Positions 8,796 to 18,265 of a DNA stretch of 64,000 nt are shown here, in pieces. Position numbers and translations under genes: made by a program. Source of the stretch: Metabacillus litoralis (GTDB lineage Bacteria > Bacillota > Bacilli > Bacillales > Bacillaceae); NCBI RefSeq assembly GCF_003667825.1, contig NZ_CP033043.1, forward strand, positions 2,523,501 through 2,587,500, in the 5' to 3' direction. The notes under the pieces are model-generated. The model had not been told where the DNA came from and did not search any database. It was given only the letters and a program-made list of their open reading frames with translations. Within the stretch, counting starts at the first letter, position 1, and every line of letters starts with the position of its first letter.

Positions 8796-9404
8796 TTATT
8801 TCGCAGCGCTGAAACGCTTAGAAACTTCATCCCAGTTTACTACGTTCCAGAAAGAAGCGATGTAATCTGGACGGCGGTTTTGGTAGTTTAGGTAATAAGC
8901 ATGCTCCCAAACATCTAAACCAAGGATTGGTGTTTTTCCTTCCATTAAAGGAGAGTCTTGGTTTGGAGTGCTTGTTACTTCTAATTCACCATTGTTTACA
9001 ACTAACCAAGCCCAACCTGAACCGAAACGAGTTGTTGCCGCTTTAGCAAACTCTTCTTTAAAGCTGTCGTAGCTACTAAATTTAGCATTAATTGCTTCAC
9101 CAAGCTCACCAGCCGGCTCACCGCCACCATTTGGAGATAAGATTGTCCAGAATAGACTGTGGTTTGCATGTCCACCACCATTATTACATACTGCTGGGCG
9201 AATAGCTTCAGGTACAGCGTCAAGATTAGAAACTAATTCTTCAACACTTTTTCCTGCTAAATCCGCATTTCCTTCTAAAGCAGCATTTACATTTGTAATG
9301 TAAGTGTTGTGGTGTTTTGTGTGATGAATGTTCATTGTTTCTTTGTCAATATGTGGTTCTAGTGCATCATACGCATAAGGTAATTGTGGTAATTCGTAAG
9401 CCAT
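8796..9404 (-). CDS. sodA: Manganese superoxide dismutase SodA
   Basis: 202 residues from ATG 9404 (AAGGAGGAACAAAAA upstream), the normal length. Metal ligands are visible in order: His in '[11 protein letters not shown]' (~27), His in 'NHSLFW' (~82), Asp and His in '[11 protein letters not shown]' (~165-169). The GGGHANH context near the second ligand favours Mn over Fe. It removes superoxide in the cytoplasm. A monocistronic unit is likely: it has its own promoter and terminator. Confidence 0.97.
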   Translation of the reverse strand: MAYELPQLPYAYDALEPHIDKETMNIHHTKHHNTYITNVNAALEGNADLAGKSVEELVSNLDAVPEAIRPAVCNNGGGHANHSLFWTILSPNGGGEPAGELGEAINAKFSSYDSFKEEFAKAATTRFGSGWAWLVVNNGELEVTSTPNQDSPLMEGKTPILGLDVWEHAYYLNYQNRRPDYIASFWNVVNWDEVSKRFSAAK

Positions 9405-9463
9405 TTTTTGTTCCTCCTTAATATATGTACGTGTTAAAAGCCTGTGTAAGCTCTTCAAGTTTA

Positions 9464-9492
9464 AGGTTACCAAAATTGCCCTGTACTTTCAA
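9464..9492 (-). promoter_or_regulatory. Probable SigA promoter of sodA
   Basis: Minus strand TTGAAA, 17 bases, TAACCT with an upstream TG (TGGTAACCT, extended -10), about 60 bases before the sodA start codon. Confidence 0.6.
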
Positions 9493-9556
9493 TTGAAAAG
9501 CATTCAAACACTTAACAGTTTTCTCACAAGTAGTAAATTATATACAATAGAAGAGT

Positions 9557-10042
9557 CTATCTTAAAACCTGAAATAGAAAATACGCGATCATCATTAATT
9601 GAATGAATCCTTTTGCAAACACACCTGAAATAAATCCTAATAAAGATCCTACACCTGACTTTATAGCTAATTTAAATTCCTTTTTATGAAATAATAGCTC
9701 TGCAAATACAGCACCTATAAAAGGCCCTATTATTACACCTATAAACGGAACAATAAAAGGTCCAACTAAAAGACCAATCGTACTTCCCCAAATAGCTGCT
9801 TTACTACCACCAAATTTTTTTACCCCTAACAGATTTGCTAAATAATCCGCTCCAAATAGTAAAGCAATAAAGAATCCCTGTATCATCCAAAATAACCATG
9901 TTAATTCAGTAAATTCAAAGAACCATCCATATAGTAAAAATCCCGCAACAATAAAAAGAACACTAGGGATAATTGGATAGATAAGTCCAATAAAGGAAAC
10001 GACAAACAATAAACTAATAACGGACCAATAGATTATTTGCAT
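9557..10042 (-). CDS. yqgC: DUF456 membrane protein (YqgC-like)
   Basis: 161 residues, four to five transmembrane helices, and glycine-rich helices of the kind '[19 protein letters not shown]' that mark DUF456. Conserved neighbour of sodA in Bacillus. Molecular function unknown; a small membrane protein of glycine-zipper type is the safest statement. Confidence 0.85.
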   Translation of the reverse strand: MQIIYWSVISLLFVVSFIGLIYPIIPSVLFIVAGFLLYGWFFEFTELTWLFWMIQGFFIALLFGADYLANLLGVKKFGGSKAAIWGSTIGLLVGPFIVPFIGVIIGPFIGAVFAELLFHKKEFKLAIKSGVGSLLGFISGVFAKGFIQLMMIAYFLFQVLR

Positions 10043-10174
10043 AAAAGAACCCTCCTTAAAGTAAATGGTGGCTAATACGGACTTCTTTTATTAAAGTATT
10101 CATGTACTCTTTCTAATAATATATGATTAAGTTAGATAAACAACCTCCGACAGAACAGCACTATTAAAATTAAA

Positions 10175-10214
10175 AGACAGATTGTCTAAATATGAGTGTT
10201 TAGACAATCTGTCT
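10175..10214 (-). terminator. Terminator downstream of the chemoreceptor gene
   Basis: Stem of 15-16 bp (AGACAGATTGTCTAAA / TTTAGACAATCTGTCT) followed on the minus strand by TTTT. Confidence 0.8.
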
Positions 10215-10217
10215 TTT

Positions 10218-12014
10218 TTAGTTCACGTTAAATTGTTTCGAAATACTGGACAACGAATTGGATAAGCCTTTTAATTGTAAACCAATTTCATGTGTGCTCT
10301 CCATCTGCTGTATTTGATCACCACTAGTTGAAAGCATCTGTTCTGAACTTGCAAGGGTTTCTTGTGAAATTGACGCAAAGCTTAACGTGCCTTCTTCTAG
10401 GTCTGGGAGAACTGATTTTAAGCCTTGAAGTTCTCCTTGCATTCCTTGAAGTCGCTTACTCACCGTCTCAATTTCAACCATTAATTCATCAAAAGATGCT
10501 TTTGAAGAATTTGCTGTTTCCAAGTTTCGTTTAATTTTCATAAGCATATCATCGAATTCTTTTGTAGCTCGAATCGTTACATCTTCCATTTCAGCAATCG
10601 ATTTTGAGATGTCTACAGTTGCCAATGAGGATTGTTCTGCTAGCTTACGTACCTCATTGGCAACAACAGCAAAACCTTTTCCTGCTTCTCCTGCCCTTGC
10701 CGCCTCTATCGTAGCATTGAGAGCTAATAATTTTGTTTGGTCGGCGACACCTTTGATTAAACCTACAAGATTAGTAATTGAAGAGGAATGATTCTTTACT
10801 TGCTGAATCGTTGACGTCATGTGCTCAAAATCCTGTTCAAAGCTATGGATGGTGTTGATTAAATATGTGTTGTTCTTTTCTCCTCGCTTTGCGGATAAAT
10901 TCATATCTTCGGAGCTCTGAAAAACTGTGTCCATCCCAGAAATTAAAAGTTCAATTCTATGTTTCATTGATTGAAAGCCATTTACACTACTTTCAGAGCT
11001 ACTTGCAGTTTGTTCTGCACCTTGTTTTACGACATTAATGGCTTCAATTAGCTGACGGCTATAAGAGAGGGCATATTCTGAGGAATGGCTCAGATTTTCC
11101 CCGGTATTTTCTAGCTCCGTTGTTGTTTCATTAATTTCATTTATCACGACTCTCATCTGTTCAATCATCATATTAAAACTCATTTTGAGAGATTGAAGCT
11201 CAGGAATGGTTGTATTAATTAAGGCTTTTTTATTTAGATCTCCCTCACGCACCTCTGTCATAACATTTTGAAGCTCATTTAATGGCTTTGTTAGAGTTCT
11301 TACAAACATAATTAAAAGGATAGTTGAAATAATTATGCTAACAGCCATTACAATAATCATAAATTGTGCCATCTCGTTTACTGGACCTAAATAAGATTCA
11401 GTAGGGACCACAAGAAACGTCTTTCCATTAATCTCTGGCACTTTTATAACAGAAATTGTATAGTCTTTTTCATCAATTGTTTGATGAAAAACAGCGTTTT
11501 TTCCATTTGCTATTTTTTCTTTAAAAGACTCAGTAAAAGAGATGCTCGCTTTATTACTTATTTTAAAAGGTTTAATTTCATCCTCTGAATAATAAAATAT
11601 ATCCGATTGGATTCCGTCTGATTCTAACTGTCGTTGCTGATCACGTATACTTATTTCTAATTGTTGCATAAAATATAGGTTATCACTTACATATAAGAAC
11701 TTTAAGTTTTTAGCAACATACGCCATAACCTCTGATTCACGACTTATCCGGTTTTCAATCGTCTCAATGGTTGTATCCTTTGCCTTTAGGTAAGAACTAA
11801 TTCCTACTATATTAATAGAAACAATCAATAAGAAACTAAATAAAAACAATAAACGATTTTTTAAGCTGAATTTTGAAAAAACTTTATTTATAACTGAATT
11901 GTCTTCTGGTAGCTTATCCTTTTCTGTTTTCTTGCTCTTTGTAAGCTTTTTCGAGTTAAGCTTCAGCTTATATATTGGTGTCTTTTTTATGTAGTTCGCC
12001 CATTTCAATCCCAA
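10218..12014 (-). CDS. Methyl-accepting chemotaxis protein
   Basis: 598 residues. A basic cytoplasmic N-terminus of about 50 residues precedes TM1 (~54-74), an extracellular sensor of ~140 residues (75-217), TM2 (~218-240), a HAMP domain (~240-295: '[20 protein letters not shown]') and a long signalling coiled coil. The kinase-contact hairpin tip is '[44 protein letters not shown]'-like, of which I cite only the core [17 protein letters not shown]. The start appears to be TTG 12014 behind GGGGGG. It has its own terminator. Ligand unknown. I recall no chemoreceptor at this place in B. subtilis, so it is probably an insertion into conserved order. Confidence 0.93.
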   Translation of the reverse strand: MGLKWANYIKKTPIYKLKLNSKKLTKSKKTEKDKLPEDNSVINKVFSKFSLKNRLLFLFSFLLIVSINIVGISSYLKAKDTTIETIENRISRESEVMAYVAKNLKFLYVSDNLYFMQQLEISIRDQQRQLESDGIQSDIFYYSEDEIKPFKISNKASISFTESFKEKIANGKNAVFHQTIDEKDYTISVIKVPEINGKTFLVVPTESYLGPVNEMAQFMIIVMAVSIIISTILLIMFVRTLTKPLNELQNVMTEVREGDLNKKALINTTIPELQSLKMSFNMMIEQMRVVINEINETTTELENTGENLSHSSEYALSYSRQLIEAINVVKQGAEQTASSSESSVNGFQSMKHRIELLISGMDTVFQSSEDMNLSAKRGEKNNTYLINTIHSFEQDFEHMTSTIQQVKNHSSSITNLVGLIKGVADQTKLLALNATIEAARAGEAGKGFAVVANEVRKLAEQSSLATVDISKSIAEMEDVTIRATKEFDDMLMKIKRNLETANSSKASFDELMVEIETVSKRLQGMQGELQGLKSVLPDLEEGTLSFASISQETLASSEQMLSTSGDQIQQMESTHEIGLQLKGLSNSLSSISKQFNVN

Positions 12015-12170
12015 GTCGAGCCCCCCATATCTCGTGTAATTTCGACTAATTATACCATCGAAATATTAAGCTAGTGTTAAGATTGAAATTCACGTCAATA
12101 AGACCTTCTTCTTATTTTTCAAGAAAGATCCACCAATTTTGCTAGATTAATGGAAATAAATATATAAAAA

Positions 12171-12198
12171 ACACCACTGCTACTTTTAGCAGTGGTGT
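12171..12198 (-). terminator. Terminator of the Na/phosphate cotransporter gene
   Basis: Perfect 12-bp stem ACACCACTGCTA / TAGCAGTGGTGT with a 4-base loop, followed by TTTTTT on the minus strand. Confidence 0.88.
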
Positions 12199-12224
12199 AC
12201 AGATTTTATTTTTATGTGAATAGA

Positions 12225-13856
12225 TTAATCTCTGTAACCTAAAACAGCTTCTGCGATGTTAACTGAATGATCACCAATTCGTTCTAAGTTGCTAATAATG
12301 TCAACAAATACAATACCAGCAGAACCTGTACAGCTTCCTTCATTAATACGTAATATATGTTTTTTACGAAGAGTTCTTTCCATTTTATCAATTTGCTCTT
12401 CTGACCTTAGAACCTTAGATGCTAAAGATGTGTCTTTATCGTCTAAAGCTGCTATTGCATCTATTAATGTTTGAATTGTTAAGTCAAACATTTCTTGAAG
12501 ATCCTGCTTTGCTGAATCCGTAAGTTTCACTTTATTTGTTATTTGATAGCCTACCAATTCCACTACATTTTCAAAGTGATCTCCGATACGTTCAATATCT
12601 CTGACTGTATCCATTAGCATACTGTGCTCTTCTGATTCAGCTGTCGACATCTCACTTCTTGAAATCAGAATTAAATAGTCAGTTATTTTTCGATCTAAAT
12701 TGTTTATAGCATCCTCTAGTTGCAAAGCAGTATCCGCATTTTTTTGAGAGAAGGACATTTGATAATCCCTAGCTGCTTCTAAGCCAACAGTTGCAAATTT
12801 CCCCATTCGAAGTACTTCTTCTTTAGCTTGTCCTAAGGCAATAGAAGATGATTGTTCAATAAAAATTGGGTCAAGATGTTTTGCTTTATATTCTATAACT
12901 GAATCTTCACCAGGAATTAATTTTGTAACAATCCAGGCTAAGACACCAATTAGAGGTAATTGAATAATCGTGTTAGAAAAGTTAAATGTTCCATGTGCAA
13001 ATGCAATGGTCATTTCAGGGTTGAGATTTAATTTCGCTTGTAAAAATTGCATAAAAACCGTAAATAGTGGTAAGAAAATTAAAAAAATCGTCGTCCCAAT
13101 CAAATTAAAAATAACATGTGTTAAAGCAGCTCTTCTTGCAGCAACAGAAGCTCCAATAGAAGCTAATACAGCCGTAATTGTTGTACCAATATTATCACCA
13201 AAAAGAACCGGTAAAGCTGCCTTAATATCTAATAGACCTTGACCAAATAGCTCCTGCAAAATTCCAATTGTCGCGCTTGAACTTTGGACAATAACTGTAA
13301 AGATAGTACCTACTAACACACCTAGCAGAGGATTAGAGCTCATACTTACAGTTAAATCATGAAAGGCCTCTAAAGATCTCAACGGCTTCATTCCGTCACC
13401 CATTAATTCTAAACCAAAGAATAGTGCTCCAAAGCCGAACACAATTTGACCGATGTTATGTATTCTTTTATTTTTAAAGAAGAATAAAAGGATTGCTCCT
13501 ACAGCAATAATAGGTAAGGCATAATCAGAAATCTTAATTCCAATAATAAATGCTGTAACAGTGGTTCCTATATTAGCCCCCATAATAACACCAATAGCTT
13601 GTCTAAGTGACATAAACCCAGCACTAACTAAACCAACAGTAATAACTGTTGTTCCACTACTTGATTGAATTAATACTGTTACTATAATTCCAGCTAAAAC
13701 ACCCATTAAGGGGTTTGTCGTAAACTTATCCAAAATATCTCTTAATTTGTCACCAGCGGAGCGTTGCAGACCATCTCCCATATATTTAATTCCAAATAGA
13801 AATATCCCAAATCCACCAATGAATTCAAATATCATCTTCTGGATATCCAGTTCCAA
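12225..13856 (-). CDS. Na+/phosphate cotransporter family protein with PhoU-like C-domain
   Basis: 543 residues if it starts at TTG 13856 (GAGGAG upstream, giving MELDIQKMIFEF...); an alternative ATG lies at 13895 behind AAGGG. The membrane half (about 10-310) has two inverted repeats, each with the QSSS signature of SLC34/NptA transporters: 'VLIQSSSGTTV' and 'VIVQSSSATIG'. The C-terminal ~200 residues are a PhoU-like helical domain ('DIERIGDHFENVVELV', 'LERIGDHSVNIAEAV'). This resembles B. subtilis YqeW. It should carry phosphate or another anion with sodium; direction is not predictable. A divergent PhoP-box array lies 100 bases upstream. Confidence 0.92.
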   Translation of the reverse strand: MELDIQKMIFEFIGGFGIFLFGIKYMGDGLQRSAGDKLRDILDKFTTNPLMGVLAGIIVTVLIQSSSGTTVITVGLVSAGFMSLRQAIGVIMGANIGTTVTAFIIGIKISDYALPIIAVGAILLFFFKNKRIHNIGQIVFGFGALFFGLELMGDGMKPLRSLEAFHDLTVSMSSNPLLGVLVGTIFTVIVQSSSATIGILQELFGQGLLDIKAALPVLFGDNIGTTITAVLASIGASVAARRAALTHVIFNLIGTTIFLIFLPLFTVFMQFLQAKLNLNPEMTIAFAHGTFNFSNTIIQLPLIGVLAWIVTKLIPGEDSVIEYKAKHLDPIFIEQSSSIALGQAKEEVLRMGKFATVGLEAARDYQMSFSQKNADTALQLEDAINNLDRKITDYLILISRSEMSTAESEEHSMLMDTVRDIERIGDHFENVVELVGYQITNKVKLTDSAKQDLQEMFDLTIQTLIDAIAALDDKDTSLASKVLRSEEQIDKMERTLRKKHILRINEGSCTGSAGIVFVDIISNLERIGDHSVNIAEAVLGYRD

Positions 13857-13956
13857 AATTTCCAACTCCTCATTTCGTCTTTTGTCGACAAACATCTACA
13901 ACCCTTACAATTATTAACGATATTCTATTTTATTGTAAAGATGTTTTTCTAAAATA

Positions 13957-13984
13957 TTTACAAAAAATTTATAAAAACTTTACA
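13957..13984 (+). promoter_or_regulatory. Candidate PhoP box between the Na/Pi cotransporter and DUF1189 genes
   Basis: Plus strand TTTACA, 5 bases, TTTATA, 5 bases, TTTACA: a textbook 6-5-6-5-6 PhoP array with a fourth degenerate hexamer (TTCTAA) in phase at 13990-13995. Direct-repeat orientation points toward the DUF1189 gene. AT-rich context raises the chance-match risk. Confidence 0.5.
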
Positions 13985-14095
13985 AAAGATTCTAAATTTA
14001 AAAATAAACCTTAACTTATAACTTCATTCCTTGTCATATTTCTTTTTCATCTATAAAATATAAGACGTATAAATTATAAGGATGTGTTTCATAAC

Positions 14096-14875
14096 ATGAA
14101 CGTTTTTAAACAGTTATATACTAGCATATACTCACCCAAAACCATATCCACTTTTCGATTTCAGGGAATAGGAAAAACTATTTTATATGTCTTTATCTTA
14201 TCGTTACTTAGTACAATTCCGACTGGTTATCACTTTTCCACTGGATTGAGTGAGGGTATCAAAGGGTTTGATCAAACATTACAAAATGAACTTCCCGACT
14301 TTATTATTGAAGATGGCCTTCTATCAGCTGACACTGAAAAGCCCATAGAAATAAAAGTAGATGATTTTATCATTATATTAGATGAATCAGGCGCTTTCGG
14401 TGTAGAAGAAATCGAGGCAAAGCAAAATGCTATTGGTATTTTGAGCGATCGATTTGTGTTCTCTGCAAACGGGCAAGCACAATCATACGAATATAGCCTA
14501 TTGAACATGTCAATAACAAAGCAAGATTTAACGGAAATCACTTCACAGTTTAATCAACTTCTACCTATTGTTTTAACTATATTATTTGTTGTGATGTACT
14601 TATTCGGAGCTTTTGTTAAGTTTATAGAAGTAACTTTTTTAGCATTGCTGGGTTTAGCCATTAAAAACAGCTTACAAAGGAAACTTAACTTCAAGCAGGT
14701 TTGGGTTATGGCCGCCTACTCAACAACACTTGCAACCGTTTTTTTCTTTATAATGGATAGTCTACAGGTTATTGTACCAAGTGGATTCTTGATTAACTGG
14801 TTTGTTCATTTAATTGTTATCTATTTAGTCTTAAAGGAAGTGCCTTCTATTAAGAAAAAAATAAATGAAGCATAA
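14096..14875 (+). CDS. yqgB: DUF1189 membrane protein (YqgB-like)
   Basis: 259 residues from ATG 14096 (AAGGATG upstream; a GTG at 14084 is possible). One N-terminal helix (~28-48), a large extracytoplasmic domain (~50-155) with alternating strands, then four C-terminal helices from about residue 157. This is the architecture of DUF1189 proteins, known in B. subtilis as YqgB and YvdJ. No enzymatic motif. It is alone on the plus strand, ends in a strong terminator, and a PhoP-box array lies upstream. Confidence 0.82.
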   Translation: MNVFKQLYTSIYSPKTISTFRFQGIGKTILYVFILSLLSTIPTGYHFSTGLSEGIKGFDQTLQNELPDFIIEDGLLSADTEKPIEIKVDDFIIILDESGAFGVEEIEAKQNAIGILSDRFVFSANGQAQSYEYSLLNMSITKQDLTEITSQFNQLLPIVLTILFVVMYLFGAFVKFIEVTFLALLGLAIKNSLQRKLNFKQVWVMAAYSTTLATVFFFIMDSLQVIVPSGFLINWFVHLIVIYLVLKEVPSIKKKINEA

Positions 14876-14901
14876 AAAACGCGGATTCCCCGCGTTTTTT
14901 T
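14874..14901 (+). terminator. Terminator of the DUF1189 gene
   Basis: AAAAACGCGG-ATTC-CCCGCGTTTTTTT; GC-rich short stem with seven T. Confidence 0.85.
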
Positions 14902-15026
14902 AGTTTCTTTATTCCGCGATTTTTGTTATCAGGTCTATTCTATTAACTCTATTATTTTTAACATAATATTTCGGTGCAAAACATAGAGTGTAATATAGAA
15001 TATATAAAAAAACCTGGGAGGCAATC

Positions 15027-15359
15027 ATGAAGCGATTCTCAACTATTCTAATCGGATTATTTCTTTTGTACATTATCTATTACGACTTCCAAATTGGCAC
15101 ACTTCCAGTTACAAATAAAACATCAACAGCACAAGTAGTAGCCTCTACTAGTATAGATAAACAGCAAACGAAAATCCCGAGCTTTGAAATGACAGTAAAA
15201 CAGGGAGACACAGTATTATCCATTATTGAAAAGCATCATGGAACCCTCCCTGTATCAATTGAACAAGTAATTGAGGATTTCGAAACCTTAAATCCTAAAA
15301 TGGATGCAGAAGAAATTATGATTGGGAAAAAATATACTTTTCCAAATTATAATCCATAG
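15027..15359 (+). CDS. yqfZ: LysM-domain exported or membrane-anchored protein (YqfZ-like)
   Basis: 110 residues with GGGAGG ahead of the ATG. A signal anchor (about 5-21) is followed by a short spacer and a C-terminal LysM-like module (~55-108: 'TVKQGDTVLSIIEKHHG' ... 'IGKKYTFP'). LysM modules bind peptidoglycan GlcNAc. Position before ispG matches B. subtilis yqfZ, which I recall as a spore-expressed gene. Confidence 0.8.
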   Translation: MKRFSTILIGLFLLYIIYYDFQIGTLPVTNKTSTAQVVASTSIDKQQTKIPSFEMTVKQGDTVLSIIEKHHGTLPVSIEQVIEDFETLNPKMDAEEIMIGKKYTFPNYNP

Positions 15360-15366
15360 ATCATTC

Positions 15367-15395
15367 TTGTCATTTCTCACCCATCACTGTAAAAT
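15367..15395 (+). promoter_or_regulatory. Probable SigA promoter of ispG
   Basis: TTGTCA, 17 bases, TAAAAT, about 108 bases before the ispG start. No terminator separates it from the LysM gene, so read-through is also possible. Confidence 0.5.
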
Positions 15396-15502
15396 GAGGG
15401 TTGGTAAGTATAATTACTAGTAAAATAAAACGTAGTCAAGTATCATAAATATTGGATAAGATTGTCGAAGGTTTAAACTTATTGTTAAGGAGCGATTTAC
15501 AC

Positions 15503-16609
15503 GTGAGTGAAATCATACATCGTACGAAAACCAGACCCGTTAAAGTTGGTAATTTAACAATCGGTGGAAATAATGAGGTTGTTATTCAAAGTATGACAAC
15601 AACGAAAACACATGATGTCGAAGCAACCGTTGCTGAGATTAACCGCCTAGAGGAAGCTGGTTGCCAAGTTGTACGTGTTGCATGTCCTGATGAGCGTGCG
15701 GCAAATGCAATTGCTGAAATAAAAAAGAGAATTAATATACCACTAGTAGTTGATATTCATTTTGATTATAAACTTGCTCTAAAAGCTATTGAAGGCGGAG
15801 CGGATAAAATAAGAATTAACCCAGGAAATATCGGTAGAAAAGAAAAAGTTGAAGCTGTCGTAAAAGCTGCAAAAGAACGTAACATACCTATAAGAATTGG
15901 TGTAAATGCTGGTTCTCTTGAAAAACGTATTTTAGAGAAATATGGATACCCTACTGCAGATGGTATGGTAGAAAGCGCTCTTCATCATATTAAAATTTTA
16001 GAGGATTTAGATTTTCATGACATCATTGTATCGATGAAGGCTTCAGATGTAAATCTTGCTATTGAGGCTTACGATAAAGCTGCAAGAGCATTCGATTATC
16101 CATTGCACTTAGGAATTACAGAATCGGGGACATTATTTGCCGGGACGGTAAAAAGTGCTGCTGGCTTAGGTGCCATCTTAAGTAAAGGAATTGGGAACAC
16201 AGTACGCGTATCGCTAAGTGCTGATCCTGTAGAAGAAGTAAAAGTTGCTCGAGAGTTGTTAAAATCCTTTGGATTAGCAGCGAATGCTGCTACTTTAATT
16301 TCTTGTCCAACATGTGGTCGTATCGAAATTGACCTCATTAGCATTGCAAATGAAGTGGAAGAATATATCGCAAAAATTAAGGCCCCAATCAAAGTTGCTG
16401 TATTAGGATGTGCTGTTAACGGACCCGGAGAAGCTCGTGAAGCGGATATTGGGATCGCTGGGGCCCGTGGTGAAGGTCTACTCTTCCGTAAAGGGAAAAT
16501 TGTGCGCAAAGTACCTGAAGAAACTATGGTAGAGGAATTAAAAAAGGAAATTGATAAAATTGCTGAAGAGCACTATGCAAAACAAGAGGCTGAGAAATCG
16601 AAAGCATAA
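15503..16609 (+). CDS. ispG: 4-hydroxy-3-methylbut-2-en-1-yl diphosphate synthase IspG
   Basis: 368 residues from GTG 15503, chosen because AAGGAG precedes it and the product then begins [18 protein letters not shown] as in the family; a longer frame to 15452 has no ribosome site. TIM-barrel part ('[14 protein letters not shown]', '[11 protein letters not shown]') and C-terminal [4Fe-4S] cysteines in '[11 protein letters not shown]' and '[11 protein letters not shown]'. It performs the penultimate step of the MEP isoprenoid pathway using reducing equivalents from flavodoxin/ferredoxin. The pathway's last enzyme, ispH, lies about 8 kb away. Confidence 0.97.
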   Translation: MSEIIHRTKTRPVKVGNLTIGGNNEVVIQSMTTTKTHDVEATVAEINRLEEAGCQVVRVACPDERAANAIAEIKKRINIPLVVDIHFDYKLALKAIEGGADKIRINPGNIGRKEKVEAVVKAAKERNIPIRIGVNAGSLEKRILEKYGYPTADGMVESALHHIKILEDLDFHDIIVSMKASDVNLAIEAYDKAARAFDYPLHLGITESGTLFAGTVKSAAGLGAILSKGIGNTVRVSLSADPVEEVKVARELLKSFGLAANAATLISCPTCGRIEIDLISIANEVEEYIAKIKAPIKVAVLGCAVNGPGEAREADIGIAGARGEGLLFRKGKIVRKVPEETMVEELKKEIDKIAEEHYAKQEAEKSKA

Positions 16610-16616
16610 CATTTTA

Positions 16617-16648
16617 AAGGAATCGGTAACCCACCGATTCCTTTTTTA
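16617..16648. terminator. Bidirectional terminator between ispG and the 67-residue gene
   Basis: Perfect 12-bp stem AAAGGAATCGGT / ACCGATTCCTTT with a 4-base loop and T run on the plus strand, A run on the other side. Confidence 0.85.
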
Positions 16649-16852
16649 TTACTCATCCTCAGGAAGAATAACCGCTCCAATATTGGCATTGTTTGATAAA
16701 GAAGTATCGATATCGTCTTCAAACGGTTTATCACCATAAAAACGCTCTTGAATAGCCATATTGGCATTATACGCATCACTTTCTAACTCAGTTGATTTTA
16801 CTCCATTATGAATAGATGCCTTAACCGTATGAATTGCTTCTTTCTCTCCCAA
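16649..16852 (-). CDS. Small acidic protein of unknown function
   Basis: 67 residues from TTG 16852 with a strong AGGAGGG seven bases upstream. Acidic, no membrane segment, no cysteines; contains ESDAYNANMAIQERFYGDKPFEDD. I do not recognise the family. The strong Shine-Dalgarno, following terminator and conserved position next to yqfX argue that it is real rather than a random frame. Confidence 0.55.
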   Translation of the reverse strand: MGEKEAIHTVKASIHNGVKSTELESDAYNANMAIQERFYGDKPFEDDIDTSLSNNANIGAVILPEDE

Positions 16853-16883
16853 ATTAAATCCCTCCTGATCCGATTTACATAAC

Positions 16884-16911
16884 GAGGGATTGACCTATAG
16901 GTCAATCCCTC
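16884..16911 (-). terminator. Hairpin between yqfX and the 67-residue gene
   Basis: Perfect 12-bp stem GAGGGATTGACC / GGTCAATCCCTC with TATA loop. The minus strand lacks a full T run after it, so termination is less certain than for neighbours. Confidence 0.6.
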
Positions 16912-16931
16912 TTTCAGTTAGTTTTCTTTTC

Positions 16932-17318
16932 CTAGAAGAACGGCATAACAAAGATGCCTAAAATAATCGATAAGGCACCGATACCAATTGCCCATGCACC
17001 GGTTCCAGTAGCACCTCGTCTACGTGCAATAAAGCCGACAATAATACCTGCTGCTCCTAATATGACAGGTAAAATGAACAATGAGATAATGGATAGGGCA
17101 AGGGCAAGAAAGCCCATTCCTCTTCCTTCTCCTACAGCTTCCCCTCGGTCTGCTTCTGTGTTAACAGTAGCGTTTGTACGACCCATATTGATTGGGGCTG
17201 CAATCTCAGCAGCTGATTCGGTTTCATAATTCTCAAGTTCTCGATCTAGCGGCGTAATCCCCTTATAATCAGGATTGTCAAAACGATCTCGTTCATTGAA
17301 CTTATTTTCGTCTGCCAT
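16932..17318 (-). CDS. yqfX: Small two-helix membrane protein (YqfX-like, DUF4190-like)
   Basis: 128 residues. An acidic, soluble N-terminal ~65 residues (MADENKFNERDRFDNPDYKG...) is followed by two hydrophobic helices (~68-92 and ~100-126) separated by 'ARRRGATGTGAW', the pattern of DUF4190 proteins. N-terminus and location match B. subtilis YqfX. Function unknown. Confidence 0.82.
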   Translation of the reverse strand: MADENKFNERDRFDNPDYKGITPLDRELENYETESAAEIAAPINMGRTNATVNTEADRGEAVGEGRGMGFLALALSIISLFILPVILGAAGIIVGFIARRRGATGTGAWAIGIGALSIILGIFVMPFF

Positions 17319-17456
17319 TTAGATCCCATCCTTTCTGAATTAAAGGAGCATTAATATTATGAGCAAAGAGTGAAAAACTATAACTGTAAAACTTTTCTGT
17401 TCGTTTAAAAATTCATTATGTTACACTTATTAGTAGGAATCAACGAAGGAGAGAAC

Positions 17457-18032
17457 ATGATGTTACGACTAGGAATAGACATTGATGGAACAGTTACAGA
17501 TCCAAGAACATTTGTCCCGTATTTAAATAAATCATTTAATAAATCTTTAACGTACGAAGATTTAAATCAATATGACTTAACAAAAGTCCTCAATATTACG
17601 GAGGAAGAATTTTGGGTTTGGATGGATAAATTTGAACCCATCATTTACAAAGAAGCTCCACTAGCCCTTCATGCTAAAAATGTCTTAAATGAATGGAAGC
17701 ATCAGCATCAATTATTATTTATCAGTGCAAGGAGAAAGCATTTGTTGGATATCACGCACAACTGGTTTAAAGATCAAGACATTTCTTACCACCATATTGA
17801 ACTGGTAGGAAGTCATGATAAGCTTGAAGCTGTAAAGAATAATAAGATCTCCATCTTTTTTGAGGACAAGCATGATAATGCCTGTATGATTAGTGAGGAA
17901 CATCAAATTCCTGTTATTTTGTTTAATACGCCTTACAATCAAGAGCCGATTCCTAGTGGAGTCATTCGGGTGAATGATTGGCTTGAAGCAAAGAATTGGG
18001 TAAATCAATGGTATGATGTAAAGGTTTTATAA
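17457..18032 (+). CDS. yqfW: Putative HAD-type nucleotidase (YqfW-like)
   Basis: 191 residues from ATG 17457 (GAAGGAGAGAAC just upstream). The HAD nucleophile motif is 'LGIDIDGTVTDP' (two Asp), motif II 'LFISARR' and motif III/IV 'IFFEDKHDNA'. It belongs to the 5'(3')-deoxyribonucleotidase-like group, so it probably dephosphorylates a nucleotide, with Mg2+ in the active site. Substrate is not proven. It faces zur and ends at a repeat element. Confidence 0.85.
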   Translation: MMLRLGIDIDGTVTDPRTFVPYLNKSFNKSLTYEDLNQYDLTKVLNITEEEFWVWMDKFEPIIYKEAPLALHAKNVLNEWKHQHQLLFISARRKHLLDITHNWFKDQDISYHHIELVGSHDKLEAVKNNKISIFFEDKHDNACMISEEHQIPVILFNTPYNQEPIPSGVIRVNDWLEAKNWVNQWYDVKVL

Positions 18033-18034
18033 AG

Positions 18035-18234
18035 ACAAAAGCGCAAGAGACTCGTTCAGCCCCGACCAGCATAAGACGATTTAGAATAGAAGTCGTTTTT
18101 TGGCCCTTTATTCTAAATTGGCTTATGACCTCGAGGGGCTAGGTATCTGACTTTTTAGCCAAAAAGTCAGACTGCTGGAGCTGGATGTCGAAGCGTTATC
18201 CACAATTAAAGCTGCTTTTCATTTCCTAAACAAA
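18035..18234. repeat. Bacillaceae intergenic palindromic repeat, long form
   Basis: A 200-bp non-coding element between convergent genes. Nested inverted repeats: AGCCCC/GGGGCT (18058, 18135), CATAAG/CTTATG (18070, 18122), ATTTAGAATA/TATTCTAAAT (18079, 18109), then a separate 10-bp hairpin CTGACTTTTT/AAAAAGTCAG (18147-18170). Its outer parts (GCGCAAG..CTCGTTCAG and GCTGGATGTC..AAGCGTTATCCA) recur at 49398-49475. I recall this GCGCAAG...CAGCCCCGAC type as common between Bacillaceae genes. Confidence 0.75.
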
Positions 18235-18240
18235 GACAAA

Positions 18241-18262
18241 AGCTCTGACACATGTCAGAGCT
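18241..18262. terminator. Bidirectional terminator between yqfW and zur
   Basis: Perfect 9-bp stem AGCTCTGAC / GTCAGAGCT with ACAT loop; TTTTTT on the plus strand and TTTTGTCTTTG on the minus strand. Confidence 0.85.
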
Positions 18263-18265
18263 TTT

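Noticed and set aside
16096..16509. Minus-strand 137-codon frame inside ispG
   Set aside because: Shadow of ispG; no Shine-Dalgarno or recognisable motif.
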